NCBI RefSeq assembly: GCF_003350475.1
Contig: NZ_QQAV01000004.1
Coordinates: forward strand, 186,001-250,000
Direction: 5' to 3'
Origin: Pseudacidovorax intermedius
Lineage (GTDB): Bacteria; Pseudomonadota; Gammaproteobacteria; Burkholderiales; Burkholderiaceae_C
DNA length: 64,000 bases
The notes beneath the pieces are model-generated. The model was not told the DNA's origin and did no database searches. It saw only the letters and a program-made list of their open reading frames with translations. A program made the position numbers and the translations under genes. Every line of letters starts with the position of its first letter. Within the stretch, counting starts at the first letter, position 1. Below, piece after piece: positions 57,340-64,000 of the stretch.

Positions 57340-60000
57340 ATGAGCCAGGTCGAAGAAGTCGGAATCATCATCCGCGCCGATGGCACGGTCGAGCTGGCCA
57401 ACGGCATGAAGCTCTCCAGCGACCAGGTGAAGAACCTGGCCCGCAACCTGGACGAGATGAGCGGCCGCCTCGACACGGCCGACAAGAACGCGAAGAAGGC
57501 CGCGCCCACCATGCGCGAGATGGGCGAGCAGCTCGGCCAGGCGGGCCAGGCGGCCGTCCAGCTCGGCAAGGACCTCGCCTCCGGCAACCTGCAGGGCGCT
57601 GCCGGGAGCCTGGGCACGCTCACGAACGCCGCCGGCGGCCTGAACCTGTCGCTGGGCGCCATGGTGGGCATCGGCGCCGCGGCCGCGGCCGGCGTGGCGC
57701 TGGTGGGCTATGCGGCCTCCAAGGGCAAGGACGAAGTGCGCGGCCTCGCCGACGCGCTCATCCTCTCCGGCAACTACGCCGGCACCACCTCCGCCCAGAT
57801 GTTGGACATGGCGGCCAGGATGGACAAGGTGATCTCGACCGAGTCCAAAGCCATCGACGTTCTGCAGCAGCTGACGGCGAGCGGGCAGATCGCCGGCAAC
57901 GAGTTCGAGAAGCTCGGCGTGGCCGCCATCGCATGGGAGCGCGCCACGGGCACGGCCATCTCCAACACGGTCAAGGAATACGTGCGGCTGGGCGAGGACC
58001 CGGCCAAGGCCTCGGCCAAGCTGAACGAGCAGATGAACTATCTCTCCATCAGCACCTACAAGCGGATCCGGGACCTGGAGGAACAGGGCCAGAAGGAAGC
58101 CGCTGCCGCTGTTGCCCAAGAGGCCTACGCGCAGGCGCTGAGCACCCGGGCCCGCCAGGTCGAACAGAACGCCGGGATCATGACCAAGGCCTGGCGCGCC
58201 GTGCGCGACGGGGCCATGGAGGCATGGGACGCAATGCTGGGCATCGGCCGAACCTCGTCCACGAACGAGAGGATCGCCACGCTCGAACGGCAGATCTCCG
58301 GCATCCAGACAGGCACCGAAGGCCGCTCGGCCAGCGGCCAGACTCGCCTCGCAGGCCTGCAGGCGCAACTGGCCGCCCTCAAGGAGGTAGAGCTGCTGCA
58401 ACGCCGCGCCGCGACCGCGGAGGGTGACCGCGCTCGCGAGGTGAAGGCCTATCAAGCCGCCGATCAGGAGTGGAGCAAGATCGTTCAGGCCAACCTGACC
58501 AAGCAGGAGCAGCTCGAAAAGAAGATCGACAACATTCGCACCACCGGCCGCGCGATGAAGTTGCCCGAGAAGGACATCGAAGAGCAGGTGCGCCGGGCTC
58601 GCGAGGCCGCGGCCGAGAAAGGCAGCGCCCCCAAGGCCTACACCGACGACGCAGCCACCCGCTATCTGCAGGGCCTGCGCGACTCCAATGCGGCGACGCT
58701 GGCGCAGCTGGCCAGCACCGACCGCCTGACCGAAGCCCAGCGCAAGCAGGCCGAGTTCATCCAGCTGATCGCCGACCTCAAGGAGAAGAAGGTCCTGACG
58801 GCCGATCAGAAGAGCCTGCTGGCGGCCGAAGGCCTCATCGAGGCTCAGCTGAAGGAGAACGTGCTGGCCGAGCGCCTGGTGGCGATCAAGGACGCCCAGG
58901 CCAAGAAGGAGAAGGAGCGCGAAGAGGTGGCCAAGCGCGCCGAGCAGGCGCTGATCGGGCTGCGCGCGAACCGGGAGGAGCTGCAGCGCAACCTCACCCA
59001 GCAATACGACCGCCGCCTGGCCGTCTTCGGCCTGGGCAGCGAGGCGCGTGAGCAGCTCGAATCCACCTTCAACCTGCAGGACCGGTATGTGAAGCTGCAG
59101 CAGGACCTGACCGAGCGCGCGTCAAAGGGCGGCTGGATGGGCTCGGCCGCCTACCAGGCTGAAGCCCGCGAGATCGAGCTGGCCCTGAAGAAGTCGCTGG
59201 CGGATCACGACGCCTACTACGCCGGCCTGAAGGAGCGGCAAGGCAACTGGGCGTTGGGCGCCCTGCAGGCCTTCAACAACTACCAGACGAGCGCCGCCGA
59301 CGTGGCCGGCCAGACCGAAGCCGCCTTCACCAACGCCTTCAAGGGCATGGAGGATGCACTGGTGAAGTTCGCCCAGACCGGGAAGCTGGACTTCAAGAGC
59401 CTGGCCAACTCGATCATTGCGGACATCATCCGGATCCAGACCCGCGCGGCCATGTCGGGCGTGCTGAAGTCGATCATGGGCGCCGCCTCCGGATGGCTTG
59501 GCGACGAAGCCGGCATGAGCATCAACAACACGTATGGGCCGAAGACTCAGGCCGGCATGGACAACCTGGTCAACAACATCCTGGCCGATCCGACCAAGAA
59601 CGCCAAGGGCGGCGTCTACACCTCGCCCTCCCTGTCCGCCTTCAGCAGCCAGGTCTACAGCAGCCCGCAGTTCTTCGCCTTCGCCAAGGGCGCCGGCGTG
59701 TTCGCAGAGGCCGGGCCCGAGGCCATCATGCCGCTCAAGCGCGGCCCGGACGGCTCCCTGGGCGTGGGCGTGCACGGGGCTGGCGCCGGCGCCGTCACGC
59801 TGCCGGTGCAGGTGAACGTGACGAACAACGGCCAGCCCGTCAGCGCCACGGTACAGCAGCGCCGCACCGACCAGGGCCTGCAGATCGACATGGTGCTGGA
59901 CCAGCTGGAGGGCCGCATGGCCGAGCGCGTGGCCACGGGCCAGGGATCCATGAGCCGGGCGATGGAAAGCCGCTACGGCTTGTCGACGGCGGTGGGCTGA
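57340..60000 (+). CDS. Tail tape measure protein
   Basis: An 886-residue protein that sets tail length. It begins MSQVEEVGIIIRADGTVELA, has a hydrophobic helix (LSLGAMVGIGAAAAAGVALV) followed by the tail-length motif DALILSGNYAGTTSAQMLDM, a long coiled coil (about 300-560) and a C-terminal lambda-H-like part (QTSAADVAGQTEAAFTNAFK, VFAEAGPEAIMPLKRGPDGS). The last is a common ending. It starts 9 bp after the GT stop. Confidence 0.92.
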   Translation: MSQVEEVGIIIRADGTVELANGMKLSSDQVKNLARNLDEMSGRLDTADKNAKKAAPTMREMGEQLGQAGQAAVQLGKDLASGNLQGAAGSLGTLTNAAGGLNLSLGAMVGIGAAAAAGVALVGYAASKGKDEVRGLADALILSGNYAGTTSAQMLDMAARMDKVISTESKAIDVLQQLTASGQIAGNEFEKLGVAAIAWERATGTAISNTVKEYVRLGEDPAKASAKLNEQMNYLSISTYKRIRDLEEQGQKEAAAAVAQEAYAQALSTRARQVEQNAGIMTKAWRAVRDGAMEAWDAMLGIGRTSSTNERIATLERQISGIQTGTEGRSASGQTRLAGLQAQLAALKEVELLQRRAATAEGDRAREVKAYQAADQEWSKIVQANLTKQEQLEKKIDNIRTTGRAMKLPEKDIEEQVRRAREAAAEKGSAPKAYTDDAATRYLQGLRDSNAATLAQLASTDRLTEAQRKQAEFIQLIADLKEKKVLTADQKSLLAAEGLIEAQLKENVLAERLVAIKDAQAKKEKEREEVAKRAEQALIGLRANREELQRNLTQQYDRRLAVFGLGSEAREQLESTFNLQDRYVKLQQDLTERASKGGWMGSAAYQAEAREIELALKKSLADHDAYYAGLKERQGNWALGALQAFNNYQTSAADVAGQTEAAFTNAFKGMEDALVKFAQTGKLDFKSLANSIIADIIRIQTRAAMSGVLKSIMGAASGWLGDEAGMSINNTYGPKTQAGMDNLVNNILADPTKNAKGGVYTSPSLSAFSSQVYSSPQFFAFAKGAGVFAEAGPEAIMPLKRGPDGSLGVGVHGAGAGAVTLPVQVNVTNNGQPVSATVQQRRTDQGLQIDMVLDQLEGRMAERVATGQGSMSRAMESRYGLSTAVG

Positions 60001-60002
60001 CC

Positions 60003-60365
60003 ATGGCAGCCTTCCCCCACGACTACGTCCGGCTGAGCTGGACCGACAGCGCCGACAAGCCCGCGCCCATCATGCTGCGCAGCGAGATGGAGCGCGGCGT
60101 GCCCAAGCAGCGCCGCATTGCCGCCGACGCGCTCACCGAGGTGCCGGTGACGCTGTTCTTCAACACGGCCCAGGCCGCGGCGGACTTCGAGACCTGGTTC
60201 TACAGCCAGGGCCTGGCCTGGTTCGACTTCACCCACCCACGCACCGGCACCGTGGTGCAGGCCCGCATCGTGGGCGGCGACCTGGGCGCGCTGACGCCGG
60301 CGACGGGCACCTGGGCGCGTAGCAAGCGGCAGGTGACGGTGGAGTACCTGCGCGCCGTGCTGTAG
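60003..60365 (+). CDS. Minor tail protein (lambda gpM-like position)
   Basis: A 120-residue beta protein (MAAFPHDYVRLSWTDSADKP, WFYSQGLAWFDFTHPRTGTV). It follows the tape measure by 2 bp, where gpM-like tail-tip proteins lie. The continuing tail-tip gene (63471) is displaced by about 3 kb of cargo. Confidence 0.7.
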   Translation: MAAFPHDYVRLSWTDSADKPAPIMLRSEMERGVPKQRRIAADALTEVPVTLFFNTAQAAADFETWFYSQGLAWFDFTHPRTGTVVQARIVGGDLGALTPATGTWARSKRQVTVEYLRAVL

Positions 60366-60373
60366 CCCAGGCC

Positions 60374-60850
60374 CTATTTTCTGATCGCCGACGGCATCAG
60401 GGCCCAGAACTCTCTTGCCTTGCCGCGAGACACGACGATGGAAAAGCTGTCGACGAACAGGAAGGTGTGCGTCTCGTAGTCATCCAACTGCAGCACCAGT
60501 CTGTCCCCACCTCCGAAGGTGTCGATGGAGGCTTCGATCAGCCGGGCAATGGGGATGCGCTTCAGGATGCTGAAGCGATCCGAGTCCCACTGCTCGATGT
60601 AGATGCTCTGATTCGTCAGCACGATCACGCCGGACTTCGGATACGAAGCCATCCGGAGATTTCTGGCATCGCTGAAGCCGCGCGTGTTCGCGTGCCATTC
60701 AACGGGCGAGACGAAGCGCACCGCGTTGTCTGCGACGGGCAGCGCATCTGCGGCACTCTGCTGGAGCCTCTGCGCATCGACGGGCCCCACCGCGCATCCC
60801 GCCAGCGCAACGACAGCGAGAACAGCCCCCAGCAGCCTCCACAGCTTCAT
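60374..60850 (-). CDS. Lipoprotein cargo gene in reverse orientation
   Basis: A 158-residue lipoprotein: MKLWRLLGAVLAVVALAGCA has a perfect lipobox LAGC. The mature part has a PH/GRAM-like beta pattern (YPKSGVIVLTNQSIYIEQWD, DRLVLQLDDYETHTFLFVDS). AGGAGAGG lies upstream of the ATG, and a 13-bp-arm dyad lies just before that. Opposite orientation to the tail genes and its own control mark it as a prophage cargo (moron) gene, likely expressed in the lysogen. Surface exclusion or envelope modification is possible. Confidence 0.78.
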   Translation of the reverse strand: MKLWRLLGAVLAVVALAGCAVGPVDAQRLQQSAADALPVADNAVRFVSPVEWHANTRGFSDARNLRMASYPKSGVIVLTNQSIYIEQWDSDRFSILKRIPIARLIEASIDTFGGGDRLVLQLDDYETHTFLFVDSFSIVVSRGKAREFWALMPSAIRK

Positions 60851-60874
60851 GAACGTTCCCTCTCCTAGTTGATC

Positions 60875-60906
60875 ACTGCGACTTTAATGCAGTAAAGTCG
60901 CAGTGC
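60875..60906. promoter_or_regulatory. 13-bp-arm dyad upstream of the lipoprotein gene
   Basis: CACTGCGACTTTA-N6-TAAAGTCGCAGTG is a perfect inverted repeat. It lies 24 bp upstream of the lipoprotein ATG, and its AT-rich core could overlap a -10. A repressor operator is likely; a transcript hairpin is the alternative. A second perfect hairpin GCCTGAT-N5-ATCAGGC adjoins it (60905-60923). Confidence 0.65.
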
Positions 60907-60958
60907 CTGATGGTGAATCAGGCCGAGTTTGACAGCTCGAAGATCACTGCCGCGTCGG

Positions 60959-60994
60959 CCGCATCAACGCTTCCTGTTGAAATGCGGCTTTTTC
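60959..60994 (+). terminator. Intrinsic terminator reading rightward
   Basis: GCCGCAT-CAAC-N7-GTTG-AA-ATGCGGC followed by TTTTT. It would stop late tail transcripts before the next cargo unit, or end a short RNA starting near the dyad. Confidence 0.75.
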
Positions 60995-61094
60995 GTTCGC
61001 GCCCCAGTTTTGGCGGCTCGGCGGGAGGGCTCACGCCCTGCCGGCTTACGCAAGTGGTCCCGGTCTGTCAACCCGTTCGAGCCGCCGCCCTCGT

Positions 61095-61122
61095 TTGACA
61101 GCGGGAGCGGTGGTTGTAGCAA
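61095..61122 (+). promoter_or_regulatory. Promoter candidate for the island B cargo operon
   Basis: A perfect -35 TTGACA (61095-61100) and TAGCAA (61117-61122) with a 16-bp spacer lie 25 bp before the 114-aa gene. CTGTCAA (61065-61071) forms an inverted pair with TTGACAG (61095-61101) and may be an operator half. Confidence 0.55.
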
Positions 61123-61146
61123 ATCGACCATCTGCGAGGCCACACC

Positions 61147-61491
61147 ATGGCTACCACTGCCACCGCCACCGAGTCCGTCAGGGCTCCCTCCCCCTTCAAG
61201 TCCTACCCCGCCAAGATCCAGCGGCAGCTCAGCATCGAGCTGATCGACATGCTCTCCGGCGTCACTGACGACGCTGCCCGGGCCAGCAGCGCCCTGCAGG
61301 GCCTGGCCCAGCTGCTGGAGGGCTGCGCCCCCGGCCACGAGCTGCAGGCCGGCAACCTGCGCGAGCTGGTGGAGCCCATCTGCCTGTCGATGGACAACGT
61401 GGCGGCCGACCTGGCGGCCATGCTCAACGTGGAAGGCTGGCGCGCCCGCGCCGGCGCACTGGCCAACGCCACGAAGGGCGCTGCGGCCTGA
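61147..61491 (+). CDS. Small helical protein leading the TcmP unit (114 aa)
   Basis: Starts MATTATATESVRAPSPFKSY; the rest is three or four helices (RQLSIELIDMLSGVTDDAAR, CLSMDNVAADLAAMLNVEGW). It has no membrane segment. It resembles DUF3077-like phage/plasmid proteins only loosely. It is the first gene after the cargo promoter, 104 bp upstream of the three-Cys gene, so it may belong to the same unit. Confidence 0.5.
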   Translation: MATTATATESVRAPSPFKSYPAKIQRQLSIELIDMLSGVTDDAARASSALQGLAQLLEGCAPGHELQAGNLRELVEPICLSMDNVAADLAAMLNVEGWRARAGALANATKGAAA

Positions 61492-61595
61492 TCCGACTGG
61501 GAGCGCCGCCCGCGCTGCTCACCGGACAATGGCGGCGGCGCCCCTACCTTTCGGCCGATAGCGGCCGTGCCCCCAACACATAGACTGGACTGAAC

Positions 61596-62471
61596 ATGGC
61601 CAAGGATTCACGCATCGAGTGGACGCACCACACGTTCAACCCCTGGTGGGGTTGCGTCAAGGTGTCGCCGGCCTGCGATCACTGCTACGCCGAAGCCTGG
61701 GCCAAGCGCGTTGGCTCGGACGTCTGGGGCCCCGAAACGGGCCGCCGCTTCTTCGGCGACGCTCATTGGAAAGAACCGCTGAAGTGGAACCGCGACGCGG
61801 AGGCCGAAGGCGTGCGCCGCCGGGTGTTCTGCGCCTCCATGGCGGATGTGTTCGAAAACCGCGACGACCTGATCGAGCCCCGCAAGCGCCTGCTGGACCT
61901 GATCGAGGCCACGCCCATGCTGGACTGGCTGCTGCTGACGAAGCGCATCCACCTGGTGAAGAAGCTGCTGCCCAAGGGCTACAAGTTGCCAAAGCACGTG
62001 TGGCTCGGCACCACGGTGGAAAACGCCGAATACGCCAAGAAGCGGCTGCGCTACCTGCTCGAGTTCGACACGCCCTCGGTGCGCTTCGTGTCGTGCGAGC
62101 CCCTTCTAAGTGAGTTGGATCTGACCGCCTACCTGCAGCCGAATGCCGCAGGCGTGCGTGTCGACTGGGTGATTGCGGGTGGTGAGAGCGGGCACGGTGC
62201 AAGACCGATGAACCCAGCGTGGCCGGAGGCGCTGCAGAAGCAGTGTGCCGACGCGGGCGTGCCCTTTCACTTCAAGCAATGGGGGCACTGGGCTCCGGTC
62301 GATCCCCTTGCACTTCCGCAAGGCCTGCCGGAGAAGAAGGTCGTCCGCTTCTACCGCGGTAGAGAGGCCGTGCCTGTCGTCAGTGTTGGCAAGACCGCCG
62401 CAGGGCGCATTCTTCGAGGACGCACATGGGATCAATTCCCCGCGACAAGGGGCCTGACACACACAGCCTGA
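61596..62471 (+). CDS. Three-Cys-motif protein, phage Gp37/Gp68 family (PF07505)
   Basis: A 291-residue protein. The name-giving motif is WWGCVKVSPACDHCYAE with Cys20, Cys27 and Cys30 (C-x6-C-x2-C), which may hold an iron-sulfur cluster as in radical-SAM-like enzymes; the family's reaction is not established. Other conserved blocks are RRVFCASMADVFEN, WLLLTKRIHLVKKLLP and WVIAGGESGHGARPMNPAW. It overlaps the TcmP gene by 46 bp, the hallmark pairing of the family. It is cytosolic. Confidence 0.92.
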   Translation: MAKDSRIEWTHHTFNPWWGCVKVSPACDHCYAEAWAKRVGSDVWGPETGRRFFGDAHWKEPLKWNRDAEAEGVRRRVFCASMADVFENRDDLIEPRKRLLDLIEATPMLDWLLLTKRIHLVKKLLPKGYKLPKHVWLGTTVENAEYAKKRLRYLLEFDTPSVRFVSCEPLLSELDLTAYLQPNAAGVRVDWVIAGGESGHGARPMNPAWPEALQKQCADAGVPFHFKQWGHWAPVDPLALPQGLPEKKVVRFYRGREAVPVVSVGKTAAGRILRGRTWDQFPATRGLTHTA

Positions 62472-63394
62472 AGCTTTTCGACGCCGACGAGCTGACCGAC
62501 CCGCCGCAGACTGCCGGCGGCGTGGTTGAGATGCCGTCCACCTTCCGGAAGAGCGCCTTCGATGGCTATCCGGTGTGGACCGAGAACAAGTCGAAGCTGA
62601 TTCAGCAGTACGTCTACCACTTCATCATGGTCACGCACCATGGGACGTACATCGATGGCTTCGCCGGCCCCCAGGTCGAGGAATACAACGACGATTCCTG
62701 GTCGGCCAAGCGTGTGCTGGAGATCAAGCCGCCATGGATCAGGCGCTTCATGCTCTGCGATCTATCCCCCGCCCAGGTGGGCCGCCTGGAACAACTGAAG
62801 CAGGAGCGCCGGGACGCCGGCGACAAGCGGAAGATCGAGATCCTCGGCGGCGACTTCAACGTGGTGGTCGACTCGATCCTGACCCCAGACAACATCGGCG
62901 AGCGCGAGGCAACCTTCTGCCTGCTGGACCAGCGCACCTTCGAATGCCAGTGGAAGACGGTGGAGAAGCTGGCGGCTTACAAGTCGCTGTCGAAGATCGA
63001 GCTGTTCTACTTCGTGCCCGTAGGCTGGCTCAACCGGGCGATGTCGCGAACCACCAAGCAGGAGGACAAGCTGCGGGCCTGGTGGGGCCGTGACGACGTG
63101 GACATCGTGCGGAATGCACGGCAGGTCGACGTGGCCGAGCTGTTCGTGGACCGCTTTCAGCGGGAGCTGGGCTACAAGAAGGCCCTGGCGTGGCCCATCC
63201 ACGACCGCGGCAGCGAAGGTCGGGTGATGTACTACATGATCCACGCCACGGACCATCCGCAGGCGCCGAAGCTCATGAACCGGTCCTATTGGAAGTCCAC
63301 CAAGGCGGCCGAGCCCATGGCCCACACCCAGGCGGTGCTCGAGGGCTTCGAGCTGGGTGGTGCGCCACTCCAGGGGCCGCCGGCGGGCGAATAG
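62426..63394 (+). CDS. tcmP: Three-Cys-motif partner protein TcmP
   Basis: A 322-residue protein of the family defined by its partner, the Gp37/Gp68 protein. Conserved parts are WTENKSKLIQQYVYHFIMVT (51-70), YIDGFAGPQ (75-83), which looks like the nucleotide or SAM loop of a methyltransferase-type fold, and FCLLDQRTFECQWKTVEKLA, where most relatives have a LDP-G type motif. GAGGA lies before ATG 62426 and supports the long overlap; ATG 62531 is an alternative. A terminator follows the stop. The biochemical role is not known to me; a joint nucleic-acid-modifying or defence role is inferred. Confidence 0.88.
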   Translation: MGSIPRDKGPDTHSLKLFDADELTDPPQTAGGVVEMPSTFRKSAFDGYPVWTENKSKLIQQYVYHFIMVTHHGTYIDGFAGPQVEEYNDDSWSAKRVLEIKPPWIRRFMLCDLSPAQVGRLEQLKQERRDAGDKRKIEILGGDFNVVVDSILTPDNIGEREATFCLLDQRTFECQWKTVEKLAAYKSLSKIELFYFVPVGWLNRAMSRTTKQEDKLRAWWGRDDVDIVRNARQVDVAELFVDRFQRELGYKKALAWPIHDRGSEGRVMYYMIHATDHPQAPKLMNRSYWKSTKAAEPMAHTQAVLEGFELGGAPLQGPPAGE

Positions 63395-63415
63395 CGCCGG
63401 CACGCCGTGCACTCT

Positions 63416-63439
63416 GGGGGCCGATTGGCCCCCTTTTTT
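63416..63439 (+). terminator. Intrinsic terminator closing island B
   Basis: GGGGGCC-GATT-GGCCCCC followed by TTTTTT. It is the twin of the terminator at 49302 (one loop base differs). It separates the cargo from the resumed tail genes. Confidence 0.92.
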
Positions 63440-63450
63440 CGTCCTGCCGC

Positions 63451-63465
63451 GGCACCTAAGGTGCC
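63451..63465 (+). promoter_or_regulatory. Hairpin GGCACC-TAA-GGTGCC before the tail gene
   Basis: A perfect 6-bp stem with a 3-base loop ends five bases before the ATG at 63471. There is no separate ribosome site, so the hairpin covers the initiation region and may limit translation unless late transcripts refold it. Confidence 0.45.
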
Positions 63466-63470
63466 GGGCC

Positions 63471-63947
63471 ATGAGCTTGACTCCCAGCACTGTGCGCGCC
63501 CTGCAGCGCGTGGACGACACCGGCGGCATGCTGGTGCTGCTGGACATCGACCATCCCTCCCTGTCGGGGCCGGTCCACATCGTCAACGACACGCGCGGGC
63601 TCACCAGCCGCGGCATCGACTACATCGCCCTGCCCTTTGCGGTGACCCTGCCGCAGGACAAGAGCAAGGAGATCCCGCGCGCCCAGCTGCAGGTGGACAA
63701 CGTGGGCCGCGAACTGACGGCCGAGCTGGAACGCCTGCCGCCGGGCGCGGTGCTGACGGCCACCATCTCCATCGTGTACCGCGGCTCGCCGGACACGGTG
63801 GAATACGCCTTCACCTCGCCGCTGTCGTCGGTGCGGGCAACCGTGCAGAGCGTTTCCGCGTCGATGGGGCCGGATGACGTGATGCGCCTGCCGGCGGTGC
63901 GCGTGCGCTTCGACCCGCGCACGGCGCCGGCCGTCTTCCCGGGGTGA
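63471..63947 (+). CDS. DUF1833-family minor tail protein
   Basis: A 158-residue tail-tip protein (VRALQRVDDTGGMLVLLDID, DYIALPFAVTLPQDKSKEIP, VQSVSASMGPDDVMRLPAVR). DUF1833 proteins take the place of lambda gpL between gpM- and gpK-like genes in related phages. It is coupled to the next gene by a TGATG junction. Confidence 0.82.
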   Translation: MSLTPSTVRALQRVDDTGGMLVLLDIDHPSLSGPVHIVNDTRGLTSRGIDYIALPFAVTLPQDKSKEIPRAQLQVDNVGRELTAELERLPPGAVLTATISIVYRGSPDTVEYAFTSPLSSVRATVQSVSASMGPDDVMRLPAVRVRFDPRTAPAVFPG

Positions 63948-64000
63948 TGGGCATGGACGAGATGCTCCGGCGCGCCCAGGCCTACGTGGGCCTGCCCTAC
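63947..64000 (+). CDS. Tail-tip protein, NlpC/P60-type start (cut by the window)
   Basis: Only 18 codons are visible (MGMDEMLRRAQAYVGLPY). An opening with A..Y.GLPY is typical of NlpC/P60 peptidase-domain tail proteins (lambda gpK), whose catalytic Cys comes soon after. Position after the DUF1833 gene agrees. Confidence 0.6.
   Translation, partial: MGMDEMLRRAQAYVGLPY

Larger units (their letters stand above)
41010..64000. mobile_element. Siphovirus-type prophage, right end outside the window
   Basis: Virion genes run in the classical order: terminase, portal, minor head, protease/capsid, connectors, tail tube, chaperones with frameshift, tape measure and tail tip. The left limit is placed between the chrA terminator and the first phage gene. 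No integrase, repressor or replication gene is in the window; they should lie to the right. No attachment repeat could be identified. Confidence 0.85.

Noticed and set aside
56905-59004. 699-codon minus-strand frame
   Set aside because: Antisense of the tape measure gene.

Overview
The window is GC-rich chromosomal DNA from a betaproteobacterium, most likely a Comamonadaceae relative (Variovorax, Acidovorax, Hydrogenophaga or Xenophilus type). The signs are two intact Bug/TctC-type periplasmic receptors beside catabolic genes, a homoprotocatechuate meta-cleavage operon, an aryl-polyene-type locus, and heavy-metal genes of a style common in Burkholderiales. Species cannot be fixed from the sequence alone.

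Region 1 (1-18,500) is a catabolic hub. It opens with a CoA-transferase (cut by the left edge) facing a LysR regulator, then a small membrane protein, a tRNA-Arg(UCU) and a gene-free stretch with decayed IS3 and Bug-receptor sequence. A minus-strand run follows: Bug receptor, MarR regulator, quinone oxidoreductase, DUF1185-type protein, second Bug receptor, FAH hydrolase, VOC protein and GntR regulator. A flavin reductase and a LysR gene separate this from a tight plus-strand operon, hpaH-hpaI-FAD dehydrogenase-hpaE-hpaD-hpaG, which takes a homoprotocatechuate-like catechol to pyruvate and succinate semialdehyde. The ring-cleavage product isomerase and the monooxygenase are not in the window.

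Region 2 (18,500-27,450) holds a DoxX protein, a small unknown, a divergent cadR/cadA-like Cd/Zn/Pb pair with a clear MerR-type promoter, then copper genes: a Cys-rich copper-storage protein, a Cys/His periplasmic protein, a TolC-type lipoprotein, a multicopper oxidase, a DUF411 protein and a CusF-like protein.

Region 3 (27,450-37,300, all minus strand) is an aryl-polyene/xanthomonadin-like cluster reading ACP, membrane protein, AMP-ligase fused to a dehydratase, acyltransferase, LolA-like, MMPL exporter, polysaccharide deacetylase, methyltransferase, dehydratase and ketoreductase. It has no ketosynthase. A 62-bp tandem repeat sits exactly at one stop/start junction and creates two chained 21-codon ORFs.

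Region 4 (37,300-40,860) has a HerA-like ATPase, a 39-aa membrane protein and a chromate transporter, closed by a terminator.

Region 5 (about 41,000 to the right edge) is a siphovirus-type prophage: an SOS-boxed SRAP operon, terminase, portal, minor head protein, a protease-scaffold-capsid fusion, connector genes, a lysis cassette placed inside the tail genes, tail tube, a frameshifted G/GT chaperone, tape measure and tail-tip genes. Two cargo islands interrupt it. Island A (48.2-49.3 kb) is mostly non-coding, with a 22-bp minisatellite, palindromes and one 44-aa gene. Island B (60.4-63.4 kb) carries a reverse-oriented lipoprotein and a promoter-led unit ending in a three-Cys-motif (Gp37/Gp68) protein overlapping its partner TcmP. 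Both islands end in nearly the same intrinsic terminator. The TcmP/Gp37-68 pair is the best candidate here for an uncharacterised system.
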